64,000 bases of DNA from Syntrophomonas sp. DTU019 (GCA_913757435.1 CAJYDM010000002.1:310001-374000), one strand, 5' to 3'; shown: positions 46,612-56,373, numbered from the stretch's first letter. Translations and numbers: made by a program. The notes: a model not told the origin generated them from the letters alone.

Positions 46612-47336
46612 AGCCTGGGGATTCTCTCCAGCCCCAGACTGAGCAGCAAGGGTTGGTTTTTCAATACCTTTTCGGCGGCATTTTGCTCGGCTTCCTTTTT
46701 GCTTCTGCCCTGGCCGACAGCCAGCAATTGGTCGCGGTAAAACACCCCCGCCTCGAAAACCTTGGCATGGGCAGGACCGCACTCCTTGATTATCTTATAG
46801 GCCACATTCTGTTTGTTCTTGCCCTGCACCAGTTCCTGCAGGCGGGACTTGTAATCCTGGTAGTCACCCCGTGCGGTTTCATCCACATACTCCTGCAAGT
46901 GAGTCATCACAAAACGGGTGGCGGCTTCATATCCCTGGTCAAGGTAAAGCGCACCTATTACCGCTTCCACGGCATCAGCCAGTATGGAGCGTCGTTTACG
47001 TCCCCCGGACATCTCTTCGCCTCGCCCCAAAAACAGATAATCACCCAGCCTCATGGCATGGGCAACGTTGAGCAAGGCCTTCTCGCACACCACCCTAGCT
47101 CGGATCTTGGTAAGTTCTCCTTCCGGCTTCTCGTCAAAATGATTGTATAAATATTCGGCTACTATCATATTAAGGACCGCATCACCCAGGAACTCCAGGC
47201 GCTGGTTGTTTACCACGTAGCTCTTTTCCTGGCTGAAGGAGGGGTGGGTCAATGCCATGTCGATAAGCCCCTGGTCTTTAAAAGTGAGCCCATTGTCGCG
47301 CATGAAGCGGACAACTGTGTCCCGGTGTCTAGCCAT
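46608..47336 (-). CDS. rnc: Ribonuclease III
   Basis: The 242-residue protein has the RNase III signature QRLEFLGDAVL with catalytic acidic residues, DAVEAVIGALYLD, and a C-terminal double-stranded RNA-binding domain. It processes rRNA precursors and other duplex RNA. Its ATG overlaps the acpP stop codon by 8 bp. Confidence 0.96.
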   Translation of the reverse strand: MARHRDTVVRFMRDNGLTFKDQGLIDMALTHPSFSQEKSYVVNNQRLEFLGDAVLNMIVAEYLYNHFDEKPEGELTKIRARVVCEKALLNVAHAMRLGDYLFLGRGEEMSGGRKRRSILADAVEAVIGALYLDQGYEAATRFVMTHLQEYVDETARGDYQDYKSRLQELVQGKNKQNVAYKIIKECGPAHAKVFEAGVFYRDQLLAVGQGRSKKEAEQNAAEKVLKNQPLLLSLGLERIPRL

Positions 47337-47577
47337 TCTTGACCTTTTCCAGGTGCTCGTAGAGCGCTGTCACAAGTGCTCCGAAGGTCGACAGGTTTTC
47401 CAGTCCCTCTTCCGGGAATTCCACATCATATGTATCTTCCAGGGCCATTACCATCTCCACCACATCTATGGAGTCTGCGTCCAGATCCTCCAAATTGGTT
47501 TCCAGAGCTATGTCCTGCGGGTTGAGATCCAGTTGTTCCGCCAGAATCTTCCTGGCCAACTCAATAAACTCCTGCAA
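47329..47577 (-). CDS. acpP: Acyl carrier protein
   Basis: The 82-residue acidic protein has the phosphopantetheine site Ser in DADSIDVVEMVM. It carries acyl chains in fatty-acid and phospholipid synthesis. The TTG start lies 7 nt after AAGGAGGG. plsX is 50 bp upstream and rnc overlaps its end; the fabH, fabD and fabG genes usually found between plsX and acpP are absent here. Confidence 0.95.
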   Translation of the reverse strand: MQEFIELARKILAEQLDLNPQDIALETNLEDLDADSIDVVEMVMALEDTYDVEFPEEGLENLSTFGALVTALYEHLEKVKNG

Positions 47578-47626
47578 ATCGATGCCCTCCTTAATTATTG
47601 AAATTATTATATTATCCTTTCAAAAT

Positions 47627-48583
47627 CTAAATCAATGCCCCCAGGGCTTGTTCCTGTTGTTCAACGATACGGCTGGCAACACACTGAAGAGCTATTCTCA
47701 TTCCACTTTGAATAGCCTGACTCTTGGAGCTGCCATGACATACGATACTGACCCCTTTGACCCCCAGCAAGGGAGCCCCGCCCACCTGACGGTAATCCAC
47801 GGCCTGATAAATAGAGGGCAAATGGCCTATTTCCCGCATGGTTTGCTGAGCCAGAAAAAGCACCAGTCCCTCCATGGCTTTGAGTACTATGTTGCCGGTA
47901 AAGCCATCACAAACGATCACATCACAGTCGCCGCTAAAAAGGTCGCGTCCTTCTACATTACCTATAAAATTGATTTTGGGCTGCTGCTTAAGCAGACCAT
48001 AGGCTTCCACTGCGGCAGCATTGCCTTTAGTCTCTTCAGCCCCATTGTTGAGCAGCCCCACCCGGGGATTGGCTATAGCCTGAACGGCCGAAGCGTATGC
48101 ACTGCCCAGAGCCCCGAATTGCACCAGCTGAGTGGGCCGGCAGTCCACATTGGCACCTACATCGATCAGCAGTGATTGAGTTCCGCGAAGGTTGGGTATA
48201 CCGCCGACGATGGGGGGACGTTCGATACCCTCCATGCGCCCCAGGATAAACAGAGCTGCTGCCATCTGTGCACCGGTGCTGCCACAGGATAACACCGCAT
48301 CAGCCTGGCCCTGCTTGACTAACCCAGTAGCAACTACAATTGAGGCGTCCTTCTTGCGGCGTATGGCTATTGCCGGGGATTCGTCCATGGCTATGACCTC
48401 AGTGGTATTGATCACCTGCAACCGGTCAGCATCATAGTCTTGTCCGCTTAAAGCCGCTTCGATCTCCTCGCTGCGGCCGACTAAAAATATTGAACCCGCA
48501 CTTTCCTGCAACCAACTCAAAGCCCCGCTGATAACCTCACCCGGTCCGTAGTCGCCGCCCATCACATCAACTGCTATTCTCAT
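47627..48583 (-). CDS. plsX: Phosphate acyltransferase PlsX
   Basis: The 318-residue protein begins MRIAVDVMGGDYGPGEVI and contains LSCGSTGAQMAAALF and VCDGFTGNIVLK. PlsX makes acyl-phosphate from acyl-ACP for phospholipid synthesis. The ATG at 48583 follows GAGGAGGGCAGC and is chosen over the ATG at 48643. A 10-bp-arm hairpin lies in the leader at 48614-48659. Confidence 0.95.
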   Translation of the reverse strand: MRIAVDVMGGDYGPGEVISGALSWLQESAGSIFLVGRSEEIEAALSGQDYDADRLQVINTTEVIAMDESPAIAIRRKKDASIVVATGLVKQGQADAVLSCGSTGAQMAAALFILGRMEGIERPPIVGGIPNLRGTQSLLIDVGANVDCRPTQLVQFGALGSAYASAVQAIANPRVGLLNNGAEETKGNAAAVEAYGLLKQQPKINFIGNVEGRDLFSGDCDVIVCDGFTGNIVLKAMEGLVLFLAQQTMREIGHLPSIYQAVDYRQVGGAPLLGVKGVSIVCHGSSKSQAIQSGMRIALQCVASRIVEQQEQALGALI

Positions 48584-48613
48584 GCTGCCCTCCTCATTTT
48601 CGGCCAGAATTAC

Positions 48614-48659
48614 AAAAAGTAAGCCATGGGCCTGAAGCGACACCGATACCTTACTTTTT
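48614..48659 (-). terminator. Hairpin between rpmF and plsX
   Basis: AAAAAGTAAG and CTTACTTTTT are perfect arms around a 26-nt loop, ending in a short T-run on the minus strand. It could be a partial terminator controlling plsX. Confidence 0.45.
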
Positions 48660-48676
48660 GACTACCCGTATTTTGA

Positions 48677-48847
48677 CTACATTACGTTTTTACCTTTATA
48701 AAATCCGCAATTCAAGCAGGCCCTATGTGATAATTTAAGCTCCTTGCACTGTGGACATTCAACCAATCCGGGTTTGTCCAGCTTACGCCATTCGGCACGC
48801 CTCATATTCTTCCTTGAATGCGATTGTCTCCTCTTAGGAACACCCAA
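48677..48847 (-). CDS. rpmF: 50S ribosomal protein L32
   Basis: A 56-codon gene: MGVPKRRQSHSRKNMRRAEW then CPQC and CLNCG, a zinc-binding four-Cys set. The TTG start is 6 nt after AAGGAGGGG. It sits between DUF177 and plsX, the usual order. Confidence 0.93.
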   Translation of the reverse strand: MGVPKRRQSHSRKNMRRAEWRKLDKPGLVECPQCKELKLSHRACLNCGFYKGKNVM

Positions 48848-48863
48848 TTTGTTCCCCTCCTTC

Positions 48864-49367
48864 CTAGGTTAATTTTTTCAGGGCTTCCCAGCGCGGATCG
48901 ATGTGATCCTCCTGGCAACGGCAAGCCTCCTGATTTTTGTTTACCCCGCAACCCGGGCATAGACCCTGACAATCCATATTGCAGAGCGGATTTAAGGGGA
49001 TGATGGCAAAAATGGCTTCTACTACCGCCGGCTCAATATCAACCTCACCTTGCTCCACTAGTAGTATATCATCCTTAAACTCATCTGGTTTTCGGCTGCC
49101 AGCATCTATCATCGTTAAATCCAGGGCTTCATCAACCTCAAAAATGGATGGCTCCAAACAGCGGGAACAGAGCAGTTGCAGCTTGGTAGTCACTTTTCCC
49201 CGACCGACATACATCTGCCCGGTGAATACTACTTCCAGGTCTACTTGGACAGGTTCTGCAAATCCAGCCCCCAGCCCCTGAAGCAGTTCATCAGGCCAGG
49301 ATTCCACGAATAGAAAGCTCTCCCCCTGTTTAGGTTGATTTCTTAGTTGTTTAAGGTCAATTTTCAT
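48864..49367 (-). CDS. DUF177 (YceD) family protein
   Basis: The 167-residue protein contains the DUF177 LCSRCL motif and the C-terminal cysteine motif CNMDCQGLCPGCGVNKN. It is 16 bp upstream of rpmF. The E. coli relative affects 23S rRNA accumulation; the same role here is an inference. Confidence 0.9.
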   Translation of the reverse strand: MKIDLKQLRNQPKQGESFLFVESWPDELLQGLGAGFAEPVQVDLEVVFTGQMYVGRGKVTTKLQLLCSRCLEPSIFEVDEALDLTMIDAGSRKPDEFKDDILLVEQGEVDIEPAVVEAIFAIIPLNPLCNMDCQGLCPGCGVNKNQEACRCQEDHIDPRWEALKKLT

Positions 49368-49480
49368 ATTGCACCCCTAAAAAACACCAGATTAATTATA
49401 TTCTTCACCGGTTAGTATTGTCAATAAAGCCAGCAAGTATATGCTGCGGTGTGCAGATTGGATGCTTATCCCCCAAAATT

Positions 49481-49508
49481 AAAGAGGCGGGTAATGGCCC
49501 GCCTCTTT
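49481..49508 (-). terminator. Rho-independent terminator of pta-ackA
   Basis: Eleven-bp perfect arms AAAGAGGCGGG/CCCGCCTCTTT with a 6-nt loop, followed on the minus strand by AATTTT. Confidence 0.9.
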
Positions 49509-49524
49509 AGCCAACAGTGCAATA

Positions 49525-50718
49525 TTATTTGGTGAGTCTGTAAGTATCTCTGGCGATTACCAATTCTTCGTTGGTGGGAATGACAAAGATGCGTACTTTA
49601 GAATCATCAGCGGCCACATCGACCTCTTTGCCACGGACTTTGTTCTTCTCCACATCCATCTTAATACCGAGAGCTTCCAGATTAGCGCAAATGTTCTCGC
49701 GCATGCTGATGCCGTTTTCGCCTACCCCGGCGGTGAAGACCAGGCAGTCGCAGCCGTTCAGCTTGGCGAAATAGTTGCCGATGTAGCCCTGAATGGCATT
49801 GTAATATACCTTGAGGGCGATCTGGGCTCTGGCATTGCCAGCCTTGGCGGCTTCTTCCACGTCGCGCAGGTCATTCGATACGCCGGACAATCCTAGCATA
49901 CCTGATTTCTTATTGAAATAGTTGTTGGCTTCAGCAGAATCCATGCCCAGTTTTTCCATCAGGAAGAAGACGATAGCGGGGTCGATGTCACCGGAGCGGG
50001 TGCCCATGACCAGACCTTCCAGGGGCGTGAAGCCCATGCTGGTTTCTACTACTTTGCCGTTCTTAATGGCGGCCATGCTGGCACCGTTGCCCAGATGCAG
50101 AGTGATGATCTTGCATTCCTCATAAGGCTTGCCCAGCAATTCGGCAGCACGGTGGGATACATAAAAATGCGAGGTGCCGTGGAAACCGTATCTTCTGATG
50201 CGGTATTTTTCATAAGCTTCGTAGGGCAGAGCGTACATATAATTCTGCGGTTCCATGGTCTGATGGAAAGCGGTATCAAATACTGCCACATGTTTGACAT
50301 TGGGCATCAGCTTCTGGCAGGCTTCGATTCCCATCAAGTTGGGGGGATTATGTAACGGAGCGATATCGAAGCATTCTCTGATCACCTTGGCGACAGCGTC
50401 ATCAATTACCACTGAATCGGCGAAACTCTCACCGCCATGGACCACACGATGACCGGCGGCACCGATCTCATCCATATCTTTTACTACGCCATATTCGGGA
50501 TTGACCAGAACTTCCAGAACCAACTCCATACCGGCTGTGTGGTCGGGAAGATCCTTTTTGATAACAACGGCATCTTTACCCAAAGGTTTGTGTTCCAGGG
50601 TGCTTCCTGGTATACCTACTCTATCTACCAGCCCCACCGCCAAAACGGATTCATCAGTCATATCGACGACTTGATATTTAATCGAAGAACTACCGGCATT
50701 AACAACCAAAACCTTCAT
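49525..50718 (-). CDS. ackA: Acetate kinase
   Basis: The 397-residue protein has both acetate kinase signatures, MKVLVVNAGSSSIKYQV and GAAGHRVVHGGE, plus RYGFHGTSH. It makes ATP from acetyl phosphate, the substrate-level energy step for acetyl-CoA coming from beta-oxidation. pta is 83 bp upstream. Confidence 0.97.
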   Translation of the reverse strand: MKVLVVNAGSSSIKYQVVDMTDESVLAVGLVDRVGIPGSTLEHKPLGKDAVVIKKDLPDHTAGMELVLEVLVNPEYGVVKDMDEIGAAGHRVVHGGESFADSVVIDDAVAKVIRECFDIAPLHNPPNLMGIEACQKLMPNVKHVAVFDTAFHQTMEPQNYMYALPYEAYEKYRIRRYGFHGTSHFYVSHRAAELLGKPYEECKIITLHLGNGASMAAIKNGKVVETSMGFTPLEGLVMGTRSGDIDPAIVFFLMEKLGMDSAEANNYFNKKSGMLGLSGVSNDLRDVEEAAKAGNARAQIALKVYYNAIQGYIGNYFAKLNGCDCLVFTAGVGENGISMRENICANLEALGIKMDVEKNKVRGKEVDVAADDSKVRIFVIPTNEELVIARDTYRLTK

Positions 50719-50801
50719 TATATTCCTACCTCCTCAATTTTCTTCAGAATTCCCCTTTATTATCCTTTGATCCCCTAAGGGGATGCAAAAAGTATCTGAG
50801 A

Positions 50802-51794
50802 TTAGGCTTTCAGAGCCGTCATGGCTACTACATTGACTACGTCCTCGACGCTGCAGCCTCTGGAGAGGTCGTTGACAGGTTTAGCTATACCTTGCAGAAT
50901 TGGTCCAATGGCTTCAGCCTTGGCCAGTCTCTGCACCAGCTTGTAACCAATGTTGCCAGCCTGGATATCAGGGAAAATCAAGACATTACAGTTGCCGGCA
51001 ATATCGCTGCCGGGAGCTTTGGAGGAACCTACACTGGGGACAATAGCCGCATCCAGTTGGAATTCTCCGTCCACTTTGATTTCCGGGAATTTCTCCTTGG
51101 CAATTTTGGTGGCCTCAACCACTTTATCTACCATTTGATGGCTGGCGCTGCCTTTGGTGGAGAAGGACAGCATCCCTACTTTAGGATCTTTGAAGCCACA
51201 TACATTGACAGCAGTTTCCACTGATGCTTTGGCAAACTCGGCCATCTGCTGAGCCGAGGGGTCAATGGTGACGGCACAGTCGGCAAACACGAATAAGCCA
51301 TCTTCACCATAGTCTTTGTTGGGGCAAATCATGATAAATGAACCTGAAACGGCAGAAATCCCAGGAGCTGTCTTGATAATCTGCAAAGCTGGCCTTAATA
51401 CGTTGCCGGTGGTGTTTTCTGCTCCTGCCACTTCACCGTCAGCTTTACCCATTTTCACCATCATGGAAGCAAAAAAGAGCGGATCCAACATGGTCTGTTT
51501 GGCCTTATCCAGGGTAACCCCCTTGTCCTTGCGCATTTCATAAAAAGCCTGGACAAAGTCATCAAGTAGCGGAGTAGTAGCCGGGTTGATAATTTCGGCA
51601 CCAGAAATATCGGCACCTATAGTACTTGCTAACCCCCTGATCGCGCTTTCATCACCCAGCAGAATCGGGTTGGCAATCTTGTTATCCACGATTGCCTTGA
51701 CAGCTTTAAGGGTTCTCTCTTCCGTTCCCTCGGGGAGAACTATGGTTTTTCCCTTGATTGCTGCCTTTTCTCTAATTTGCGCTAGTAAGCTCAT
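50802..51794 (-). CDS. pta: Phosphate acetyltransferase
   Basis: The 330-residue protein has the PTA core with VLPEGTEERTLKA and VGSSKAPGSDIAGNCNVLIFPD. It turns acetyl-CoA into acetyl phosphate for acetate kinase. The ATG at 51794 follows GGGAGGGAAAAGG and replaces the longer frame from 51977, whose first 61 residues are not part of the family. Confidence 0.96.
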   Translation of the reverse strand: MSLLAQIREKAAIKGKTIVLPEGTEERTLKAVKAIVDNKIANPILLGDESAIRGLASTIGADISGAEIINPATTPLLDDFVQAFYEMRKDKGVTLDKAKQTMLDPLFFASMMVKMGKADGEVAGAENTTGNVLRPALQIIKTAPGISAVSGSFIMICPNKDYGEDGLFVFADCAVTIDPSAQQMAEFAKASVETAVNVCGFKDPKVGMLSFSTKGSASHQMVDKVVEATKIAKEKFPEIKVDGEFQLDAAIVPSVGSSKAPGSDIAGNCNVLIFPDIQAGNIGYKLVQRLAKAEAIGPILQGIAKPVNDLSRGCSVEDVVNVVAMTALKA

Positions 51795-51926
51795 CCTTTT
51801 CCCTCCCAATTTTTCTAAAGATCTTAGTTTGTAGCAAACTTCACAATTATGCTCTAATTCTAGCATAAATGGCCTATAGAGTGTATAATTATTGGCACCA
51901 TTGACACAGTCCAAGGAGCCTGAAAC

Positions 51927-53177
51927 ATGAGCGTAGTCGGTATCGTCGCCGAGTTCAACCCTTTTCATAACGGCCACCTCCTGCTAGTGGAAGAAGTCCG
52001 TCAAAAGCTGCAGCCGGAAGCGGTTATTTGTGTTATGAGCGGTCCATTTGTGCAGCGCGGTGAACCAGCCCTGTGCGACAAATGGGCCCGCACCCGTATG
52101 GCCTTATCTAATGGGATCGATATGGTCATAGAACTGCCGTTTTGTTTTGCCGCTCGCAGTGCCTACTATTTTGCTCGCGGGGCCTTACTCACCCTGCAGG
52201 CTGCCGGGGCTGATCAGTTGGCGTTCGGCAGTGAGAGCGGAATCCTCGACCCCCTGTTAGAAATTGCGGGTCTGCTCAGCCATGAGACAGCTGCTTTCCA
52301 GCAGAAACTCAAGGCCAACCTGGCTCGGGGCTTAAGCTATCCGTCAGCGCGGGCCGATGCCATAAAATCCATCCTTGGAGATCACAGCCCGGAAATAAGC
52401 CAGCTTCTGTCTGGCCCCAACAATATTCTGGGGATCGAATACCTGCGTGTCATTAAACAACTGGACTTAGGACTTAAGCCGATTACCATAGCGCGCCGTG
52501 GTGCTGGCTACCATGACTCTGGGGTCTCTGCACTAGCCAGTGCCACTGCCATACGTCAGGCAGTATACCAGGGATACTTACATGACCTTTCCCAGGGCTT
52601 GCCGCAAATCAGCTTTCGCATCCTTAAGGAAGAGATCCAGGCAGGACGCGCCCCGATCAAGCATGATGGTCTGGAAGCGGCTTTGCTCAGCCAACTCCGG
52701 CTGGCCTCTAAAGAGTGGCTCAAGACTATTTACGAAGTCACCGAGGGGTTGGAAAACCGGCTCTTATTGGCGGCACAACAGAGCGGCACCCTGGCCGCAT
52801 TGCGCGATACAGTAAAAAGCAAACGATATAACCTTACCAGAGTCAACCGCATGCTCCTGTACTCGCTATTCGCTGTATCAAAGAGCCAGATGGCCCGGTT
52901 TGACAAGGCTGGGCCGCAATATATACGTCTGTTAGGGTTTTCGTCACAAGGGCGTAAAATCCTGCAAAAAGTGAAAAATAATTCAGAGCTGCCGATACTT
53001 AGCACCGGCAGCCAGATAGCGGCTATGATCAGAAATCCCCCTGGAAATACCGGTTCTGAAATGCTGGCTCTGGATATCAAAGCCTCAGACATTTTCAGCC
53101 TGTTAGCTCCGATGCCACAACAGAGACAGGGTGGCCAGGACTATTTCCGTCAGGTGGTGGAATCAGATCCTGTTTAG
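51927..53177 (+). CDS. tmcAL: tRNA(Met) cytidine acetate ligase (TmcAL, YlbM family)
   Basis: The 416-residue protein begins GIVAEFNPFHNGHLLLVEE, the HIGH nucleotidyltransferase motif, then MSGPFVQRGEPALCDKWARTRMA. It uses acetate and ATP to acetylate the tRNA(Met) wobble cytidine. It diverges from pta; its 3' end overlaps the patatin gene by 15 bp. Confidence 0.92.
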   Translation: MSVVGIVAEFNPFHNGHLLLVEEVRQKLQPEAVICVMSGPFVQRGEPALCDKWARTRMALSNGIDMVIELPFCFAARSAYYFARGALLTLQAAGADQLAFGSESGILDPLLEIAGLLSHETAAFQQKLKANLARGLSYPSARADAIKSILGDHSPEISQLLSGPNNILGIEYLRVIKQLDLGLKPITIARRGAGYHDSGVSALASATAIRQAVYQGYLHDLSQGLPQISFRILKEEIQAGRAPIKHDGLEAALLSQLRLASKEWLKTIYEVTEGLENRLLLAAQQSGTLAALRDTVKSKRYNLTRVNRMLLYSLFAVSKSQMARFDKAGPQYIRLLGFSSQGRKILQKVKNNSELPILSTGSQIAAMIRNPPGNTGSEMLALDIKASDIFSLLAPMPQQRQGGQDYFRQVVESDPV

Positions 53178-53951
53178 AGCAGCGGTTTTAGATAGAATCT
53201 GTTCCAGGCTGGCCTCAGCAGCCTGTCGTCCCAGATCGATAATCTGCCCTGCCTTGTCAAAAGCGCGCGGTGAAAAACAGCCCACTTGGGGTTGAATAAG
53301 TACATCGCTCAGTCCTTTTACCTGCTCAAACTGGGCTCTTTGCATGATGTCCAGCGAAGTAATGATCACATCCAGGGTATTGCGGATGTTAATCTCCTTC
53401 CCCCCACCGAACATTACATCTACCGCGATCACCATATCAGCTCCGCGGCTTCTGGCTATTTCTACCGGTAAACGATTGCTTACCGCTCCGTCTACCAGAA
53501 TCATATCCTCTTTTCTAACCGGGGAAAAAACGCCCGGCACAGAAATGCTGGCACGTATAGCATCCGCGACCGGCCCCGACTCCAGGACTACAGTATCCCC
53601 GGTAATAAGGTCGGTGGCTACCATATGCAGCGGCACTCGAGTATCCGTAAAGGTCATTTTCTTGGTTAAGAGTTTCAAGAGACTGTCCATCTTCTTGCCG
53701 GCTATGAAGCCCATGCGCGGCAGGCGTACATCGAAGAATACCCTTAAGTCCATGCTGTCGATCATTTTGCCCAGCATCACCATATCCGTCCCGCAAGCGT
53801 ATAGTCCCCCCACCATGGCGCCCATACTGCTGCCGACAATGAAGTCAAAAGGGATGTTGTTCTCAATCAGCACCTGCAAAACTCCAATATGAGCCAGACC
53901 ACGAGCACTGCCTGCCCCCAGCACCAATGCTATTCGGGGTGACTGAGTCAT
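53163..53951 (-). CDS. Patatin-like phospholipase/esterase (RssA type)
   Basis: The 262-residue protein has the serine nucleophile elbow GSSMGAM, oxyanion motif LGAGSARG and the Asp in VDGAVSNRLP. It would hydrolyse lipid esters. The ATG at 53951 is 6 nt after GGAGG. No membrane or signal segment is seen, so it is cytoplasmic or peripheral. Confidence 0.9.
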   Translation of the reverse strand: MTQSPRIALVLGAGSARGLAHIGVLQVLIENNIPFDFIVGSSMGAMVGGLYACGTDMVMLGKMIDSMDLRVFFDVRLPRMGFIAGKKMDSLLKLLTKKMTFTDTRVPLHMVATDLITGDTVVLESGPVADAIRASISVPGVFSPVRKEDMILVDGAVSNRLPVEIARSRGADMVIAVDVMFGGGKEINIRNTLDVIITSLDIMQRAQFEQVKGLSDVLIQPQVGCFSPRAFDKAGQIIDLGRQAAEASLEQILSKTAALNRI

Positions 53952-54072
53952 TATTGAACCTCCTTCAATGCGCCGCATTACGGCATTTATCGCCCGGCTA
54001 AGGCTTCTAACCCAACCCTTATCAACATATATTGAAGTGGAAACCTTGTCAAGTTAAGGGAGGGAAGCCGGA

Positions 54073-55254
54073 TTGCACGGCGCCATGCTTATCAAGCCCC
54101 AATTTTGGCTGTTGCTGGGTTTTACGGGCTTATTGGTTTTTATGATGGCTCAGCCCAGTGCAGCGGTCAATTCAGCCGCGGCCGGCATACGGCTATGGGC
54201 TATGGTCATAATTCCGGCCTTGCTGCCTTTTTTTATAGTCTCGGAATTGCTCGTCAATATGGGGCTGGTGAGATTTTTGGGGGTTCTGCTGGAGCCGGTG
54301 ATGCAGCCCATCTTTCGGCTCCCCGGGTGCAGTTCACTGGTAGTGGCGATGGGTTTCACCTCCGGGTTCCCCATCGGGGCCATATTGACCCGACGCCTGT
54401 ATGAGCAGGGCCTGCTAAATGCCGATGAAGCCCAGCGGCTGGTCTCCTTCACTAATAATTCCAGCCCGCTATTCATCCTCGGAGCAGTAGGTATGGGAAT
54501 GTTCGGATCCGCCAAGTTGGGCTGGCTCCTGGCCATCTCGCATTATGCTGCCAACCTGGCGGTAGGTGTGCTGTGCCGCTGGAAAGCGCTGGATACGGTC
54601 AGTTCCGTCGCCTATAGCAGGGGATTGTGGAAGGCGGCCGGGGTTGAACTATCGTCTTGCCTAGATAAGGAGGGTTTCGCCAAGCGCCTGGCTGAGGCCA
54701 TAAGCAAGAGTACAGCCAATATTCTGGCTATAGGCGGGTATATAATGATCTTCTCAGTAATAACCACCATGCTTTCCGAATGGGGGTTCTTGGAGCTACT
54801 GGCTGAACTGATCACGGCTTTTTTTAGTTTTATAGGGCTTTCTTATCAGGTAGCCTATGGAATCGGCATGGGCTTATTTGAGATAACGCTGGGTGCCAAT
54901 ACCATCGCCCAGGCCAGTGATGCGGACCTCCTGCATCAACTGGCTGCAGTCAGTCTGATCGTGTCACTGAGCGGTTTGTGCATCATCACTCAAGTCATGG
55001 GAGTAATGGTGGGTACTCCGGTAAGGCTTGGATTCTACCTCAAAGCCCGCTTATTGCAGGCGTTCATCGCGGTATCCATCACCCTGGGAGGATACCACTG
55101 GGTGGCCGCTTCTGCTCCGGTTTCCCACACATTCCTTTTGCCGAGCCCTTTCTACGCCGTTCACGCCTGGCGCTGGTCCATATATTGCCTGGCTGGTGCA
55201 GCTCTGATCCTCTTAATTATGATCGGTATGGCAGCTGTTATTAAAAGGGATTAA
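54073..55254 (+). CDS. ylbJ: Sporulation integral membrane protein YlbJ
   Basis: The 393-residue membrane protein has about 8-9 hydrophobic segments and the conserved TSGFPIGAILTRRLYEQG and FTNNSSPLFILGAVG of YlbJ, needed for spore cortex formation in B. subtilis. The TTG start at 54073 is about 8 nt after GGGAGGG; ATG 54085 is a weaker alternative. Confidence 0.88.
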   Translation: MHGAMLIKPQFWLLLGFTGLLVFMMAQPSAAVNSAAAGIRLWAMVIIPALLPFFIVSELLVNMGLVRFLGVLLEPVMQPIFRLPGCSSLVVAMGFTSGFPIGAILTRRLYEQGLLNADEAQRLVSFTNNSSPLFILGAVGMGMFGSAKLGWLLAISHYAANLAVGVLCRWKALDTVSSVAYSRGLWKAAGVELSSCLDKEGFAKRLAEAISKSTANILAIGGYIMIFSVITTMLSEWGFLELLAELITAFFSFIGLSYQVAYGIGMGLFEITLGANTIAQASDADLLHQLAAVSLIVSLSGLCIITQVMGVMVGTPVRLGFYLKARLLQAFIAVSITLGGYHWVAASAPVSHTFLLPSPFYAVHAWRWSIYCLAGAALILLIMIGMAAVIKRD

Positions 55255-55715
55255 AGGTCGCTCTCCATCTCCAGACGGATTTCTTCCTTGCCTTTAATGA
55301 TGTTCTCCAACCCTTTTTTCAGCACCAACTCCATATGGTTTAATACGTTTTCAGCGTATTGATTGGCTTCGTCTCTGATCTCACGGGCAATCTCTTCAGC
55401 TTTGGCCAGGATCTCCTCTGACATCCGCAGGGCATTCTTAGTTATTTCGCTGTCATCCATCATACGGGCTACTCTGTCTCTGGACTGCTCCAGGTATTCA
55501 TCGGCCTGCCCGCAAGCCTCTTTAATTATCCGCTGTTTCTCGGATATTATTAGGCGAGCGGTCTCCAGTTCTTCTGGCAATACAGCGCGCAGCCGGTCTA
55601 CCCTATCCAGTAAAATATCACTCTCAACCACCACTTTGGTGTTGGAAAATGGCATCTTTTTTGATTCCTTGACCAGTCCCTCGAGTTCATCTAAAATCTT
55701 AAAGATCTCCATCAT
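55251..55715 (-). CDS. Coiled-coil protein (ATPase/DivIVA-like)
   Basis: A 154-residue, highly charged, almost wholly helical protein of heptad-like repeats, without Cys motifs or membrane segments. It resembles the short coiled-coil proteins often encoded by rsmD in Firmicutes, some annotated as ATPase although no P-loop is visible. Its start is 15 bp after rsmD. Function unknown. Confidence 0.7.
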   Translation of the reverse strand: MMEIFKILDELEGLVKESKKMPFSNTKVVVESDILLDRVDRLRAVLPEELETARLIISEKQRIIKEACGQADEYLEQSRDRVARMMDDSEITKNALRMSEEILAKAEEIAREIRDEANQYAENVLNHMELVLKKGLENIIKGKEEIRLEMESDL

Positions 55716-55729
55716 TGCATATGCCTCCT

Positions 55730-56287
55730 CTAAGCCATCAATGAATAATAATGCATGGCAGACTCCCCATAATAATTATGCCGATATTTGATCAAACGGC
55801 TAAATGCTTGCGGGAGTTCCTTATGTCGACGAGTTCGAATAATGATGGTCCCTTGCGGTTGGAGTAAATCCACCTGATCCAGTTTTTTCATCACATCCAT
55901 AAATATCCCTTCAACAGTGAAGGGAGGATCTACATATATGTAATCGAATTTGGCGCCATTTTTGTGCAAGACATTCAAACCGCGCAGCACATCATTGCAA
56001 TACACTTCATAATCGTCCCCAAAACCGCAGTTGTCTAAATTCTCATATATGATCCGCACTGCCCCAGGGTTATTATCAATAAAAATCACTTGTTGAGCTC
56101 CACGGCTCAATGCCTCTATGCCCACGCTGCCGCTTCCAGAAAACAAATCCAAAAAACGGGCATCTTGTATTTGGGGGCCGATAACATTGAATAGAGCCTC
56201 TTTAATCATGTCGGTTATAGGTCTGGTTGTGTTACCAGATGGTGCCTTGAGTCGTTTTCCTTTGGCACAGCCGGCTATAACTCGCAC
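55730..56287 (-). CDS. rsmD: 16S rRNA (guanine(966)-N(2))-methyltransferase RsmD
   Basis: The 185-residue protein begins MRVIAGCAKGKRLKAP, has the SAM-binding motif FLDLFSGSGSVGIEALSRGA and the catalytic DPPF. It methylates G966 of 16S rRNA in the small ribosomal subunit. Unusually coaD is not next to it but lies about 7.6 kb further on. Confidence 0.94.
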   Translation of the reverse strand: MRVIAGCAKGKRLKAPSGNTTRPITDMIKEALFNVIGPQIQDARFLDLFSGSGSVGIEALSRGAQQVIFIDNNPGAVRIIYENLDNCGFGDDYEVYCNDVLRGLNVLHKNGAKFDYIYVDPPFTVEGIFMDVMKKLDQVDLLQPQGTIIIRTRRHKELPQAFSRLIKYRHNYYGESAMHYYSLMA

Positions 56288-56373
56288 TATTGCCCTCCTT
56301 CCTGGCGCATATACCTTAAGGGCTATATTATTGTCATCTATTGTAGCATAAAAAATTTTTTAAAAATATTGTA

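Noticed and set aside
46612-46782. Longer start for the radical SAM protein
   Set aside because: The extra 57 residues overlap rnc in another frame and the ATG at 46611 overlaps the rnc stop in the usual ATGA pattern.
51795-51977. Extended N-terminus of phosphate acetyltransferase
   Set aside because: The family starts at MSLLAQIREK and a strong ribosome site precedes that ATG.
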